From Mycteria americana (Eukaryota > Chordata > Aves > Ciconiiformes > Ciconiidae): DNA of 64,000 nucleotides. Below are positions 52,601-60,940 of the stretch, piece after piece. The position numbers and the translations under genes were made by a program. The DNA lies in NCBI RefSeq assembly GCF_035582795.1, contig NC_134372.1:35086316-35150315 (forward strand). Reading direction: 5' to 3'. The notes under the pieces are model-generated. The model was not told the DNA's origin, did not search any database, and saw nothing but the letters and a program-made list of their open reading frames with translations. How positions within the stretch are numbered: position 1 is the stretch's first letter; each line of letters starts with the position of its first letter.

Positions 52601-55600
52601 TATTGACCCCTGGGGTACACCAGTAGTGATGACCTCCAGCTGGACTTTGTGCCTCTAATCACAACTCTTTAAGCTTGGCAGTTCAGTCAGTTTTCAGTCC
52701 ACTTCACTGTCCTCCTATGTAGTCTGTATCAGTTTCTCTACAAGGATATTATGGGATACAATTTTGAAAGCCTTGCTAAAGTCAGAATATACAACATCCA
52801 CCACTCTCTCCTCATCTAAACTAGTAATTTCATTGTAGAAGGCAATCAGGTTGGTCAAGCATGATTTCCTCATCATAAATCCATGCCGACTACTCTCAAT
52901 GACCTTCTTATCCCTGATACATTTGGAAACAGCTTTCAGGATTATTTACTCTATCACCTTCCCAGGTATCGAGGGAAGGTCCCCTCTGTCCCATTCGGTA
53001 GTAGGCCCATATTTTCCTTGGCCTTTCTTTTGTTGCTGATACACTGGAAGAAGCCCTTCTTGTTGCCTTTCATGTCCCTCACCATATTCAACTCCAGGTG
53101 GGCTTTGGTTTTCCCAGCCCCATCCCTGCGCACTCACTGTGTCTGTATTCCTCCCAGGGCACCTGACATATCTCATTCATAACTGATACAATGGGTGTGA
53201 TCTATACCTTCCTAAGCATTGGTCATATTTTAAAGCAGTGTTCATCAGACTAAATCTACTTTCCAAACAATTAAATTCTCAACTCAGTTGAGCGAGGAAG
53301 ATACATGTGGTAGTTACTATGACATTTTTAAACACTGAGATTACATAGATAAACTCTTCCAAAATACACTCTAAATACATTCTGTATTACGTTAAAGTAC
53401 TAGCATTTGCAGTACAATTAAAGCACAAGCTTCCTACATGGAACTTCTTGCCACGTTGCTGGGGTTAAACAGTAACAGGAAGCTAATACAAAAGCTTAAA
53501 ACCAATGAGCATGGGTTACCAAAATTCCCAAAAGAAATGGGAAGACAATGTATATTAGATTTAGGGAATGTAAATTCAGAATTAAAGGTTTGAATTTTCT
53601 TTTCTCTTAGGCATCACTCCTCTTTTTGTCACTGAGACTGAAGCCTAAAAGAAGGGCTAAATGAGAAACACTCTGTATTCAGGACTAGTCACCCTCCTCT
53701 GCTGTACCCTTCGGGTTTTGCATTATGTTTCAGAGAATCCAGACTGCTCAAGAATAAATTCTTTCTATGAAAGCAAATAGTAGAATGTCTATCACACATC
53801 TTTGCTCTTTAATATAGAACTGGCTCCACTAATAACAGACATTTCTATCATAAAAAGACCACATTACTGAAACAGAGAAAGGGAAAATCAATTTCTTGTC
53901 CAGTGCCCTGAATTCATAAAGAATTCCCTATGTATATTATACAACATCCTGAAAAGAATTATTACTATTTTTTTTAATATATTTTTCTAATGTCAAGGAG
54001 CTATAACAAACATTCACGGAAACATAAAATCTTTAGGGCAACTTTCTAGTTAATTTATTTCTTCAAATTTCTAACTATATATAGACGGATAGATAAAAAG
54101 CTAAAATGTACTCTTTCTTAATCCCTGCATTAGCTCTAATAGGAGGATCTAAGAGCTTTGATTCACAAGCAGGAATGACTTAGATGCCTCCAGTTACTGA
54201 AATCTCTTGCAATTACTGAAACAGTCCTCCACAAGCTGAATCTGATTTGCCTTAAGATATTAATGGGCTCTAAAATGCAGATGTTCAGGAACTGCTTCAC
54301 AACCAGCTATACCATCTACATAGCAGATGCACAGCAGATTGAATAAATATATAATTGATGGTGAACATGTGATTTTTAAGTATTAAGTTTTTACAGACGA
54401 GTATTAAAGCCTTCTTCCATTATCTGTGTTGTGTGACTGTCTCTATCTGCTACCCATTTTGAGCAAGAATTTTTTTTTTTGTAGCATTGATAATACACCT
54501 GAAAGCAACCACATAAAGAGAAGAGAGGGTACATCATCTGATAATTAGTGATGTGCAGGAAGAGTGATTGTGTTTGAAACAGAGATAAAGAATGAGTATG
54601 CATGTTAAAAAAATAACAGGAACTTACTAGTTTTATTGCAATGCATCAATTACTGAAAATTCCTAATGTTTTCTTTCTCCTCTCTCCTGCAGCTCCCTGC
54701 TCAGGCAACACTTACTTCTGCCATAGCAACATGTGCATCAATAATTCTTTAGTCTGCAATGGCATTCAAAACTGTGCATACCCTTGGGATGAAAATCACT
54801 GCAGAGGTGAATATAGTGCAAAGTATAGCCTTTATGAGCTAAGCTGGTCAGTTTGCCTTTCAAGGAAGTCATGAAATGTCTTTTTCCTGGAAATAAGCTG
54901 AAGACAGCTATTCTACTAATCTCAGGAAGGTGTTCCAAATTTTTTATTTAAACTCAGGAGACATGTAAGCATCCTGAATATTGATCTTACTGCTTTATAA
55001 TTAAATTTCTTCCTCTTCAGCATATACCGTCTCTTTTAAAAGGATGTCAGCTTAATAGGAAATAGAATTTAGTATTTGCCAGGTTGCATCCTATCCATTT
55101 CTAAACTTTAAATGAAGCAAGGACCGTAGGGACAGGTAATACGTTTTATTAGAGAGAAAAAAATAGAGAGCTAGAAAAAGGCTTTTTGTGCTTGAAGGCT
55201 TGTCTGTCTTTCTCAGGGCTGAAACAGAAGCAACAATCTTCAAAGACAAATACAATTTTAAAACATTTGTTTTAAGTTGTTAATCACAGACTACCAGAGT
55301 AAATGCAACTGCTGCATATGGTGTGAGAAAGGGTGGGAGGAAAGAGGAATTGTTAGGAAGCAAGAAGTCATTGCTTATGGAAAACAGACACATGTAAATC
55401 ACTGCTTCCAGAACATGGGCTAGGGAGTACTGTTTAAACCATCACAACTACGGTAAAGACTTGTTTCAATATCAGGTTTTGTAGGAAAAAATTCTCATGA
55501 TTTGAGGAAATTGTTATTCTGTTAAAGCACAAATATATTCGCCCGTACTTCAACAATAACTGAATTTTCAGAGTTGGACCAAAACCAGTTTAAGGTCAAC

Positions 55601-58413
55601 AATTTTTCTTGCTGAAAGAAAACAATAAACTTAAGCTTTTTTTTTTTTAACTAGAATGTCATAAATAGGTCTGCACACAAAACTGGAAGATTTAAATACA
55701 TTTCAAATATGTTTCATTTCAAAGAGAAATTGACTCTGCAGGAAGGGTCAAAACCTTCTCTACAGAAAATCTTGAAATAAAATGGCTTTTCACCACACAA
55801 ATCCAGCTTAAATTTTTTTAATAAATCAATATTAAAAAAACTACTTTGAAATTGTATTTTGGGCAAACAAAAAAATTCACACCACTAATAAATACTCTAA
55901 TGCAAGGTATATTATGGAAGCTTTCCAGTTAACAAAGCTGATTCATAACTCTCAAGTTTTCAATGTAGAAGTAAGCTTCCTCTAAACAGTCCTTAGCCTT
56001 GATAATATTCAGTGTTCCCTCTTAAGTGCAATTTCTAGATCTCTTTCCCATCTCTACCAACTGCTTTCTAGAATCCACACTTCACTCACGTACTGCAGTA
56101 TTTAAAAAATGGATTCCATAAAAACTGTATCGCAATGTGAAGAAAGTGTCTTTCCCAGTGTTTGTAAATTGCTGTATGTGGTACCGAATAACCTACCATG
56201 TTTTATGTTGAATACAATCTAAATTCTGCTTTAATACTTGTACAGCAGATAATTGAGGCAGCTGAAGACTGGATCCGTATTGCCAGCCAAGGTAGACTGA
56301 AGGGAGACTGATGCAACCAAATGAGCAATGTCTAGCCTTAAAAAGAAAGCTTCTCACAATTGTGCTCCATTCCTGCAGGCACCCAGAGTTCTCATTTAGT
56401 CCACATTGATAGCTACCTAAATCTGAGCATATTGTGACCTACCTTATGCCTAAGCCCAGTGACACAAAAATTGATAGAAAAGTCAGTTGTGTGGAATTTC
56501 TTTTAAGAGACTGGAGAAGACATCACCTTTTGCATAACAACTTTTTGATTAGAATATCTTCCAAGAATTGAGAAACCTAGATGCAGGTGAGAGAACAGCC
56601 ATAGCACTGAAATTCATACCTCCCACAACGTATGGTAACACTAAGATCTAAGCTAGGCAGGACAACGGGAGATACCCTCCTTCACAGTAAAGGTATAAAT
56701 GTAACTTAGAGTAAACAGTCTAAGAAGTAGAACTGTATTTCAGACATAACTTCTTATTAGCCAGTTCCCTGGGACTCTCTGTTTAGTATATGGATTGTTT
56801 CAAATAGCATGTGATGGTATATAACTCTCTCCATGCACTGTGTGTGGAGTACTTAGGTGCATAACACACATATCCAAATGCCAGCAGCCAGATATCTGAA
56901 AATAATACACAACATTTAGGCTACTACATTTTCTTCTACAGAGTCTTAAATGCTTTTCTCCCCCACTAGGAGATGTTGCAGGGTCTCAGCACAGAATTCT
57001 TTTAGTCCCCTAGGACAAGTACATTTACAGAACAGAAATCCAACTAGAAAATTTTAATCTTCAAATAAGAATTTTAAGTATGGAAAACCATCTCGTTCTG
57101 ATGCTGCCATCTTGTGTGTTTTCCTATGAAGTACTAGCCAAAAATGCCATATGATTTGGGTTGGTTGGTTCCCCCTCACGCCCTCCCCTTTCTTTTTTCC
57201 AATTGACTTGATTACTGGACTGTTAAAACTGGAATATATCTATGCTAAAGCTCCTTGTGTTGAAATAGGTATAGCAGACTTACACAATAGACACAGTCAT
57301 TAAGTTTCCAAGAGATGTAAAAACAAATAGTACAGTCAATCTCACATCATCACTATGATAATATTTCACTTTTAAAGAAGAACTAGATAATTTTAAACCT
57401 AGGTTTCCTTCTGCTGACATCAATGGGCATATTACCAGCAGGAGCAAACCATGGTAAGAGAAGCATCATCTGTAGCTGTATAAACTATTTAACTTGTGGA
57501 TTTTGGAATATGAACTGATCCGTATAGGTTCAGGATTGAAGCCACATCCTAGCTGTGTCAGCATGCACTGGCCACAGAGTTCCACCTGCCACCGAATTAT
57601 CATATGGTAGCCACTAATGCAGACAGGGAGTTAGACTTGCTGAACAAATGCACAGATCCAGTATGATAAATCCCATTGACATACAGGTCTAGTCTCCAGT
57701 GCCATTAAGTCATTTCATTAACACAGCACTTACATGGCAATCACAATACAGCTTGCTTTTTTTTTAAATACATGATCAAAAGTGTGGAAAATAATAAAAG
57801 CCTCATCATAATACTCATTTTTTTCTTTGCAGAAAAGAAGAAAAGTGGATTGTTTGAACAAATCACCAAAACTCATGGAACAATCATTGGCATCACGTCA
57901 GGGATAGTTTTAGTTCTTCTCATCATTTCAATTCTAGTACAAGTAAAGCAACCTCGCAAAAAGGTTATGGCTTGCAAGACTGCTTTCAATAAAACTGGTT
58001 TCCAGGAAGTATTTGATCCTCCACATTATGAACTATTTTCACTAAGGGACAAAGAAATTTCTGCAGATTTGGCGGATTTATCAGAAGAACTTGAAAACTA
58101 TCAGAAAATGAGACGCCCTTCAACAGCTTCCAGATGCATTCATGACCACCACTGTGGCTCCCAGGCCTCTAATATAAAACAAAGCAGGACAAACCTCAGC
58201 TCCATGGAACTTCCCTTTCGCAATGATTTTGCGCAGCCTCAGCCAATGAAAACATTTAATAGCACATTCAAGAAAAGTAGTTATACTTTCAAACAAGCGC
58301 ATGACTGCCCTGAGCAAGTCATAGAAGACAGGGTGATGGAGGAGATACCGTGTGAAATCTATGTTAGAGGAAGAGAAGATACGGCACAAGGTTCATTATC
58401 TATTGACTTTTAA
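25577..58413 (+). CDS. NETO2: NETO2, complete nine-exon coding region
   Basis: NETO2 is a single-pass auxiliary subunit of kainate-type glutamate receptors that tunes gating; it is also reported to bind the KCC2 transporter and GRIP. The exons 25577-25610, 37896-37952, 39458-39598, 41557-41805, 44260-44304, 44394-44521, 48190-48418, 54693-54806 and 57833-58413 sum to 1578 nt: 525 codons plus TAA, the human length. Domains by residue: signal peptide about 1-26; CUB1 about 45-159 (Cys pairs 45/72 and 100/122; FDHLEVRDG at 102-110); CUB2 about 177-292 (Cys 177/207 and 234/256); LDLa 297-331 with six Cys (297, 304, 309, 316, 322, 331); transmembrane about 348-370; basic QPRKK stop-transfer; cytoplasmic tail to 525 ending in SIDF. 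The start sits in strong context (A at -3, G at +4). NETO2 rather than NETO1: the tail [19 protein letters not shown] and the SIDF end, instead of the NETO1 TRV end. All introns are GT-AG and the frame is intact. Confidence 0.97.
36281..36710 (-). mobile_element. Old CR1-like LINE 3' fragment (antisense)
   Basis: Two blocks resemble the reverse complement of a CR1-type LINE 3' region widespread in sauropsids: 36281-36350 (AAGAACATGGGAAAGGCCAT, then CAAAGGTCCATCTAGCCTGG) and about 36548-36710 (ACATGCCACCTGCTAGCTTT, then CCCCCTGGTTCTTGTATTGG and later CATGATTTTATA-like sequence). The sequence between them is decayed. The antisense orientation is inferred from comparison with remembered avian and turtle copies; the exact subfamily is not known. 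Confidence 0.7.
36499..36543. repeat. AAAAC/AAAAT microsatellite
   Basis: Consecutive AAAAC and AAAAT units inside the old CR1-like relic. Copy number is likely to vary between individuals; no function is indicated. Confidence 0.85.
37052..37119. repeat. GGAA-rich purine tract
   Basis: A run of GGAA, GGGA and GAAGAA units on the + strand about 0.8 kb before NETO2 exon 2. GGAA is the ETS-factor core, but there is no evidence of regulatory use. Confidence 0.85.
37896..37952 (+). CDS. NETO2: NETO2 exon 2 (signal peptide core)
   Basis: The acceptor is CTCATCAG and the donor CAAG|GTACAA. Its 57 nt encode [19 protein letters not shown] (residues 12-30). This is the hydrophobic core of the signal peptide with probable cleavage near residue 26. 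Both ends are in phase 1. Confidence 0.95.
37953..39457 (+). other. NETO2: NETO2 intron 2, 1505 bp
   Basis: AT-rich non-coding sequence between exons 2 and 3. No transposon or RNA gene was recognised. Confidence 0.9.
39458..39598 (+). CDS. NETO2: NETO2 exon 3 (start of CUB1)
   Basis: The acceptor is a poly(T) run ending GCTTAAG and the donor is GAAG|GTACAT. Its 141 nt encode residues 31-77, including the first CUB1 cysteines (45 and 72) and the motif [15 protein letters not shown] typical of CUB domains. Both ends are in phase 1. Confidence 0.95.
39599..41556 (+). other. NETO2: NETO2 intron 3, 1958 bp
   Basis: AT-rich non-coding sequence. A moderately GC-richer stretch at about 40380-40560 matches nothing I recognise. 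Confidence 0.9.
41557..41805 (+). CDS. NETO2: NETO2 exon 4 (main part of CUB1)
   Basis: The acceptor is ATGCCTAG and the donor CCAG|GTAAAG. Its 249 nt encode residues 78-160, with Cys100, Cys122 and the [15 protein letters not shown] segment that carries the CUB calcium-site acidic residues. Both ends are in phase 1. Confidence 0.97.
41806..44259 (+). other. NETO2: NETO2 intron 4, 2454 bp
   Basis: AT-rich non-coding sequence. A palindromic TA/AC-rich patch occurs at about 43570-43640. No transposon was recognised. Confidence 0.9.
44260..44304 (+). CDS. NETO2: NETO2 exon 5 (45-nt CUB1-CUB2 linker)
   Basis: The acceptor is TATTACAG and the donor CCAG|GTCTAG. It encodes [15 protein letters not shown] (residues 161-175), the linker between the two CUB domains. 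At 45 nt with phase 1 on both sides, it could be skipped without changing frame. The intron that follows is only 89 nt. Confidence 0.95.
44305..44393 (+). other. NETO2: NETO2 intron 5, 89 bp
   Basis: A very short GT-AG intron (GTCTAG to CTCCCTAG), the shortest in either gene here. An alternative upstream AG at 44371-44372 exists, but its use would add unrelated residues. Confidence 0.9.
44394..44521 (+). CDS. NETO2: NETO2 exon 6 (first part of CUB2)
   Basis: The acceptor is TTCTCCCTAG and the donor AAG|GTGGGT. Its 128 nt encode residues 176-218, including Cys177 and Cys207 and the segment [19 protein letters not shown], characteristic of NETO2. Phase is 1 at the start and 0 at the end. Confidence 0.96.
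45629..45695 (-). mobile_element. CR1 LINE 3'-end stub (antisense)
   Basis: AGAATCACACGGAATCATAT, then AGGTTGGAAAAGACCTTTAA and GATCATCAAGTCCAACC are the reverse complement of the very common avian CR1 3' end, including its octamer-like terminal repeat. Only about 70 bp remain, so it is severely 5'-truncated. Confidence 0.88.
46572..46594. repeat. Interrupted poly(A) tract
   Basis: Two A-runs (12 and 9) separated by one G. No retroposon body was seen on either side. Confidence 0.8.
48190..48418 (+). CDS. NETO2: NETO2 exon 7 (main part of CUB2)
   Basis: The acceptor is TTCTAACAG and the donor GATC|GTAAGT. Its 229 nt encode residues 219-294 with Cys234, Cys256 and the motif [18 protein letters not shown]. 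It begins in phase 0 and ends in phase 1, so exons 6 and 7 together form a phase 1-1 CUB2 unit. Confidence 0.97.
50995..50999. repeat. Left target-site duplication of the LTR
   Basis: ATCCC, identical to 51541-51545 on the other side of the LTR. An identical pair argues against later rearrangement at the edges. Confidence 0.85.
51000..51540 (-). mobile_element. Solo LTR of an avian ERVL-like retrovirus
   Basis: A 541-bp element starting TGTC and ending GACA (a 4-bp inverted terminal match), flanked on each side by the same 5 bp ATCCC (50995-50999 and 51541-51545). No internal retroviral genes are present, so it is a solo LTR left by recombination. On the minus strand it begins TGTCCTGGTTTTGGCTGGGA, a start I recognise from abundant avian LTRs, and carries a TATA-like TATATG (about 51279-51284) and an ATTAAA poly(A) signal (51127-51132). 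These place its sense direction against NETO2. A 5-bp duplication suits the ERVL class; the subfamily name is not assigned. Confidence 0.9.
51541..51545. repeat. Right target-site duplication of the LTR
   Basis: ATCCC, identical to 50995-50999. Confidence 0.85.
51985..53185 (-). pseudogene. Decayed CR1 LINE ORF2 (reverse transcriptase) segment
   Basis: Read on the minus strand, from high to low coordinates, this gives pieces of CR1 ORF2 in the right order: a PWEEYR-containing segment (about 53160), GNKKGFF-like sequence, [14 protein letters not shown] (about 52770, the RT motif-A region), [18 protein letters not shown] (about 52600), then LSKFADD (about 52530, the RT catalytic FADD box), and a thumb segment with [16 protein letters not shown] (about 52210). 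Low coordinates end in a typical CR1 3' stretch near 51990, without the terminal octamers. Frameshifts, stops and at least two internal deletions make it inactive. Both ends are truncated. Confidence 0.88.
54693..54806 (+). CDS. NETO2: NETO2 exon 8 (LDLa domain)
   Basis: The acceptor is TCTCCTGCAG and the donor AGAG|GTGAAT. Its 114 nt encode residues 295-332, including all six cysteines of the LDL-receptor class A module (297-331) and an N-glycosylation sequon NNS at 311-313. The usual SDE calcium box reads PWDE, as in mammalian NETO2. Both ends are in phase 1. Confidence 0.97.
54807..57832 (+). other. NETO2: NETO2 intron 8, 3026 bp
   Basis: AT-rich non-coding sequence. Unspliced, exon 8 would read on for 22 codons to a TGA at 54872-54874, with ATTAAA at 55000-55005. 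No transposon was recognised. Confidence 0.88.
57833..58413 (+). CDS. NETO2: NETO2 exon 9 (transmembrane and cytoplasmic tail)
   Basis: The acceptor is TTTCTTTGCAG. It encodes residues 333-525: a short extracellular stem, a transmembrane helix (about 348-370, containing [19 protein letters not shown]), the basic QPRKK stop-transfer, and a tail with [13 protein letters not shown] and [19 protein letters not shown]. It ends in SIDF and TAA (58411-58413). The open frame extending upstream to 57772 is intronic. Confidence 0.98.
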
Positions 58414-58830
58414 TTTCCTAGTGAAGGTGGTATCGGTGTATATACAAGATGCTTGTGTACAATGACAGTGTATATATTAAAAGTGTACTATATGCAGCGT
58501 GTGACATGCACACACTTTTAGGATATTATACTTCATTTAAAAACAAAACAACAACAAAAAAAAACAGAAAAGAAAACAAAAACACAAAGTCTTCGTAACT
58601 AATTCTTGCTGAAAAATGGTGGATTTCCTCCCATCTTCCCAAGCTACCTATCTAGTGGAGGAGTAAGACAGAGACTTTGCATGGAAATTATAAGTTAAGG
58701 ATACTGGAGGAAAAAAAACACCTACTGATCATTGAACACTGAAAACAATTACTACTATTCTCTTCCTCATATCATTTCCTCTTCTTTAGACATCTGCTTT
58801 TCAAGACAATTTTAATACCTCAGTTACAAA

Positions 58831-58836
58831 AATAAA
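58831..58836 (+). terminator. NETO2: NETO2 proximal poly(A) signal AATAAA
   Basis: First canonical hexamer after the stop codon (418 nt), followed by T/G-containing sequence (GTGTATGTC, then GTGTCTTATTG). It would give a short 3' UTR. Confidence 0.5.
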
Positions 58837-60254
58837 AGTAGTTAAGTGCATCACGTGTATGTCAACATAGGTGTCTTATTGTATTTGTCAAATTGAAAGT
58901 AGAATTAGTGTTAAGTGCCAGTTAAGACTCAAGAATTATGTTACAGCCATCTGTTTCATCTTGCCTACCATTTATATTGCCTTTAATTATCAGTTCCTCA
59001 CTCTATGCTTTATGATAAATAAGTGTAAAGGATTACTGCCTTTTAAAAATATTGAGTTATATTAATTTTAGTACATTTGGAAATATTTAATCTTTGCAGC
59101 TTTTGGTTAAAACACAAGGAAGTACTCATGTTATTCTAGATGCAGACTTACAACAGTTTTCTTTCAAGAAAGTTTAGGATTTAAAAATATTCTGCCATAA
59201 ATTATAGATACATATGGCTCACTAATTTCACAGCTCTGTAGTTAGAGAACAATTTTGTTCTGCGTTTTCCAAGTATTTACCTAAATAGACTGTACTGTAC
59301 ATTTGTCTCTTAAAATAGCCTTTTACTTCCTTATTGCAGCCAATCTTCCCTACTGAAATCAGTGATGATACTTTTAGCTCATGTCCTACTTGCCTGAAGA
59401 GAACTGCTCTAAGGTCTGTGTGATTACCAGGTCTATGAAGATACTGGAAACAAAGAGAAATCACAAAGCAACTCTTATTAACCCTTATGGAACCCTTCTT
59501 GTGCCCCTTGTTTCCACTTGCAAAATTGCACATTTCATACCTTTTTTAATGGTGGTTTGGACCTAATTTTAAAATTTTTACAATACAGAAACATTTTTAA
59601 AATATAATAATTCTCATTGTGGTTTTTAAACTTTTTATATAGTTTGTACAGACTATTTATTAAACAAAATCTAGCACCTGTACAGCAGGCTTGTTTCAGC
59701 GTCCCTATTAGCAGCTCTGAATTAACATGCAGTGGCTGCTGCATACATAGCAATTTGCCAACAATACTTAATGACTTCCACATTAGCCTACATGTTATTC
59801 CCTGGTTTATTTGGGTTTATTCTGGTATTTTGTTTACAGGAAACCTTTCACTAAATGTGACCTACCAGCTTGCACTGGGCATATCCTTTATTTACAAACA
59901 TATGTAAAACCATAATGCTTGTTGTGCTGACTGTAGTACAAAACAAAACAAAACAAACCTTAATATATGACCCTAGCAACAGAAAAATCTTTTCTTTAAA
60001 ATAAAAGATGAACAACAGCTGTAATCACAGATTTTCATTAAAATGACAAATTTTTTTTACAAATGCTTAGAATGTAAGAAGTTTAAGGAAAAAAAAAAAA
60101 GAGGAATTGAGTATCTTCAATACTTCCCAAATTCAAAGTTAACCCTGTCTGATGTCTAGAAAGAACTTAGTCAGAAGCTCACGGATCAGACCCCTAAGGC
60201 TGTATCCTGGTGTCAGTTTTTGTGCTGGTCCCAGAATGTATCTCAATTTGAAAG

Positions 60255-60260
60255 AATAAA
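60255..60260 (+). terminator. NETO2: NETO2 candidate distal poly(A) signal AATAAA
   Basis: Canonical hexamer about 1.84 kb after the stop, with T-rich sequence just downstream. Confidence 0.4.
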
Positions 60261-60916
60261 AGTGAACATTTTTTTAGATGCACTCCATGCAGAAGATAAG
60301 TGTTTAAAAAATCTATTTAATTGACTTGAAAACTTTTGAATATTTAATTAAAACATTTCTTGACAGATTTCATTTACTTCTCATTGATTTCAGTAATAAA
60401 TATCTCACCATGACCTGTATGATACAGAATGTTATTTGTCACAGTCCGTTAGTTCCAGATTCTTTCAACAAGTAATATGTAGTTTTACACAGGTCATTTT
60501 TGTCCATAACTCTTGTAAGTGCTAGGTTTGCATGATTAAGTTTTCTTTTTAAGGTATATTTGTCCATGTGATAAAAATGTGATCCCTATTCTTTCTTAAG
60601 TTATGTTGTCTTTGAACAGTAAACCTGTAATGATAAAACAAATAGCAAGCCTGCAAAGCCCAAGTCTGTGGAGAAAAGGGGAAAAGCTCTATTGAAGACG
60701 TTCCCAAATGGCCTGAATATTTCTGTCTCAGTTGTAACTTTTTGATTACATGGTCAGGACCCATCTGCTTTTTGGCTACCCCAGAGCATAAGGTGAGCTC
60801 CCATAACCAGTCATGTCTTCTGTGCATAACTTTTCCCAATATCCCCAAACCCAGCTCTATGAGCTTCACTTTTGCCCCTTCCTTGCTTTCTAATCTGTTT
60901 TTTTGTCTTTAGCATA

Positions 60917-60922
60917 AATAAA
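60917..60922 (+). terminator. NETO2: NETO2 candidate distal poly(A) signal AATAAA
   Basis: Canonical hexamer about 2.5 kb after the stop; no strong downstream T/G element was seen. Confidence 0.3.
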
Positions 60923-60940
60923 GACAAGATACTCCTGCCT

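Larger units (their letters stand above)
48419..54692 (+). other. NETO2: NETO2 intron 7, 6274 bp
   Basis: The intron with the most mobile DNA in the window: a solo LTR (51000-51540) and a CR1 reverse-transcriptase segment (about 51985-53185), both antisense to the gene and about 450 bp apart. A T-rich tract lies at about 49598-49621. The rest is AT-rich and featureless. Confidence 0.9.
58414..60940 (+). other. NETO2: Probable NETO2 3' UTR
   Basis: AT-rich sequence after the NETO2 stop with three spaced AATAAA signals (58831, 60255, 60917). The end is uncertain: it may be near 58.86 kb, 60.28 kb, 60.94 kb or beyond. A-rich stretches at 58540-58590 and 60090-60101 and an AAAAC run at 59938-59957 are present. 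Confidence 0.55.

Noticed and set aside
52236..52658. 140-aa and other plus-strand ORFs at 52.2-52.7 kb
   Set aside because: They are the antisense shadow of the decayed CR1 reverse-transcriptase segment read on the minus strand.
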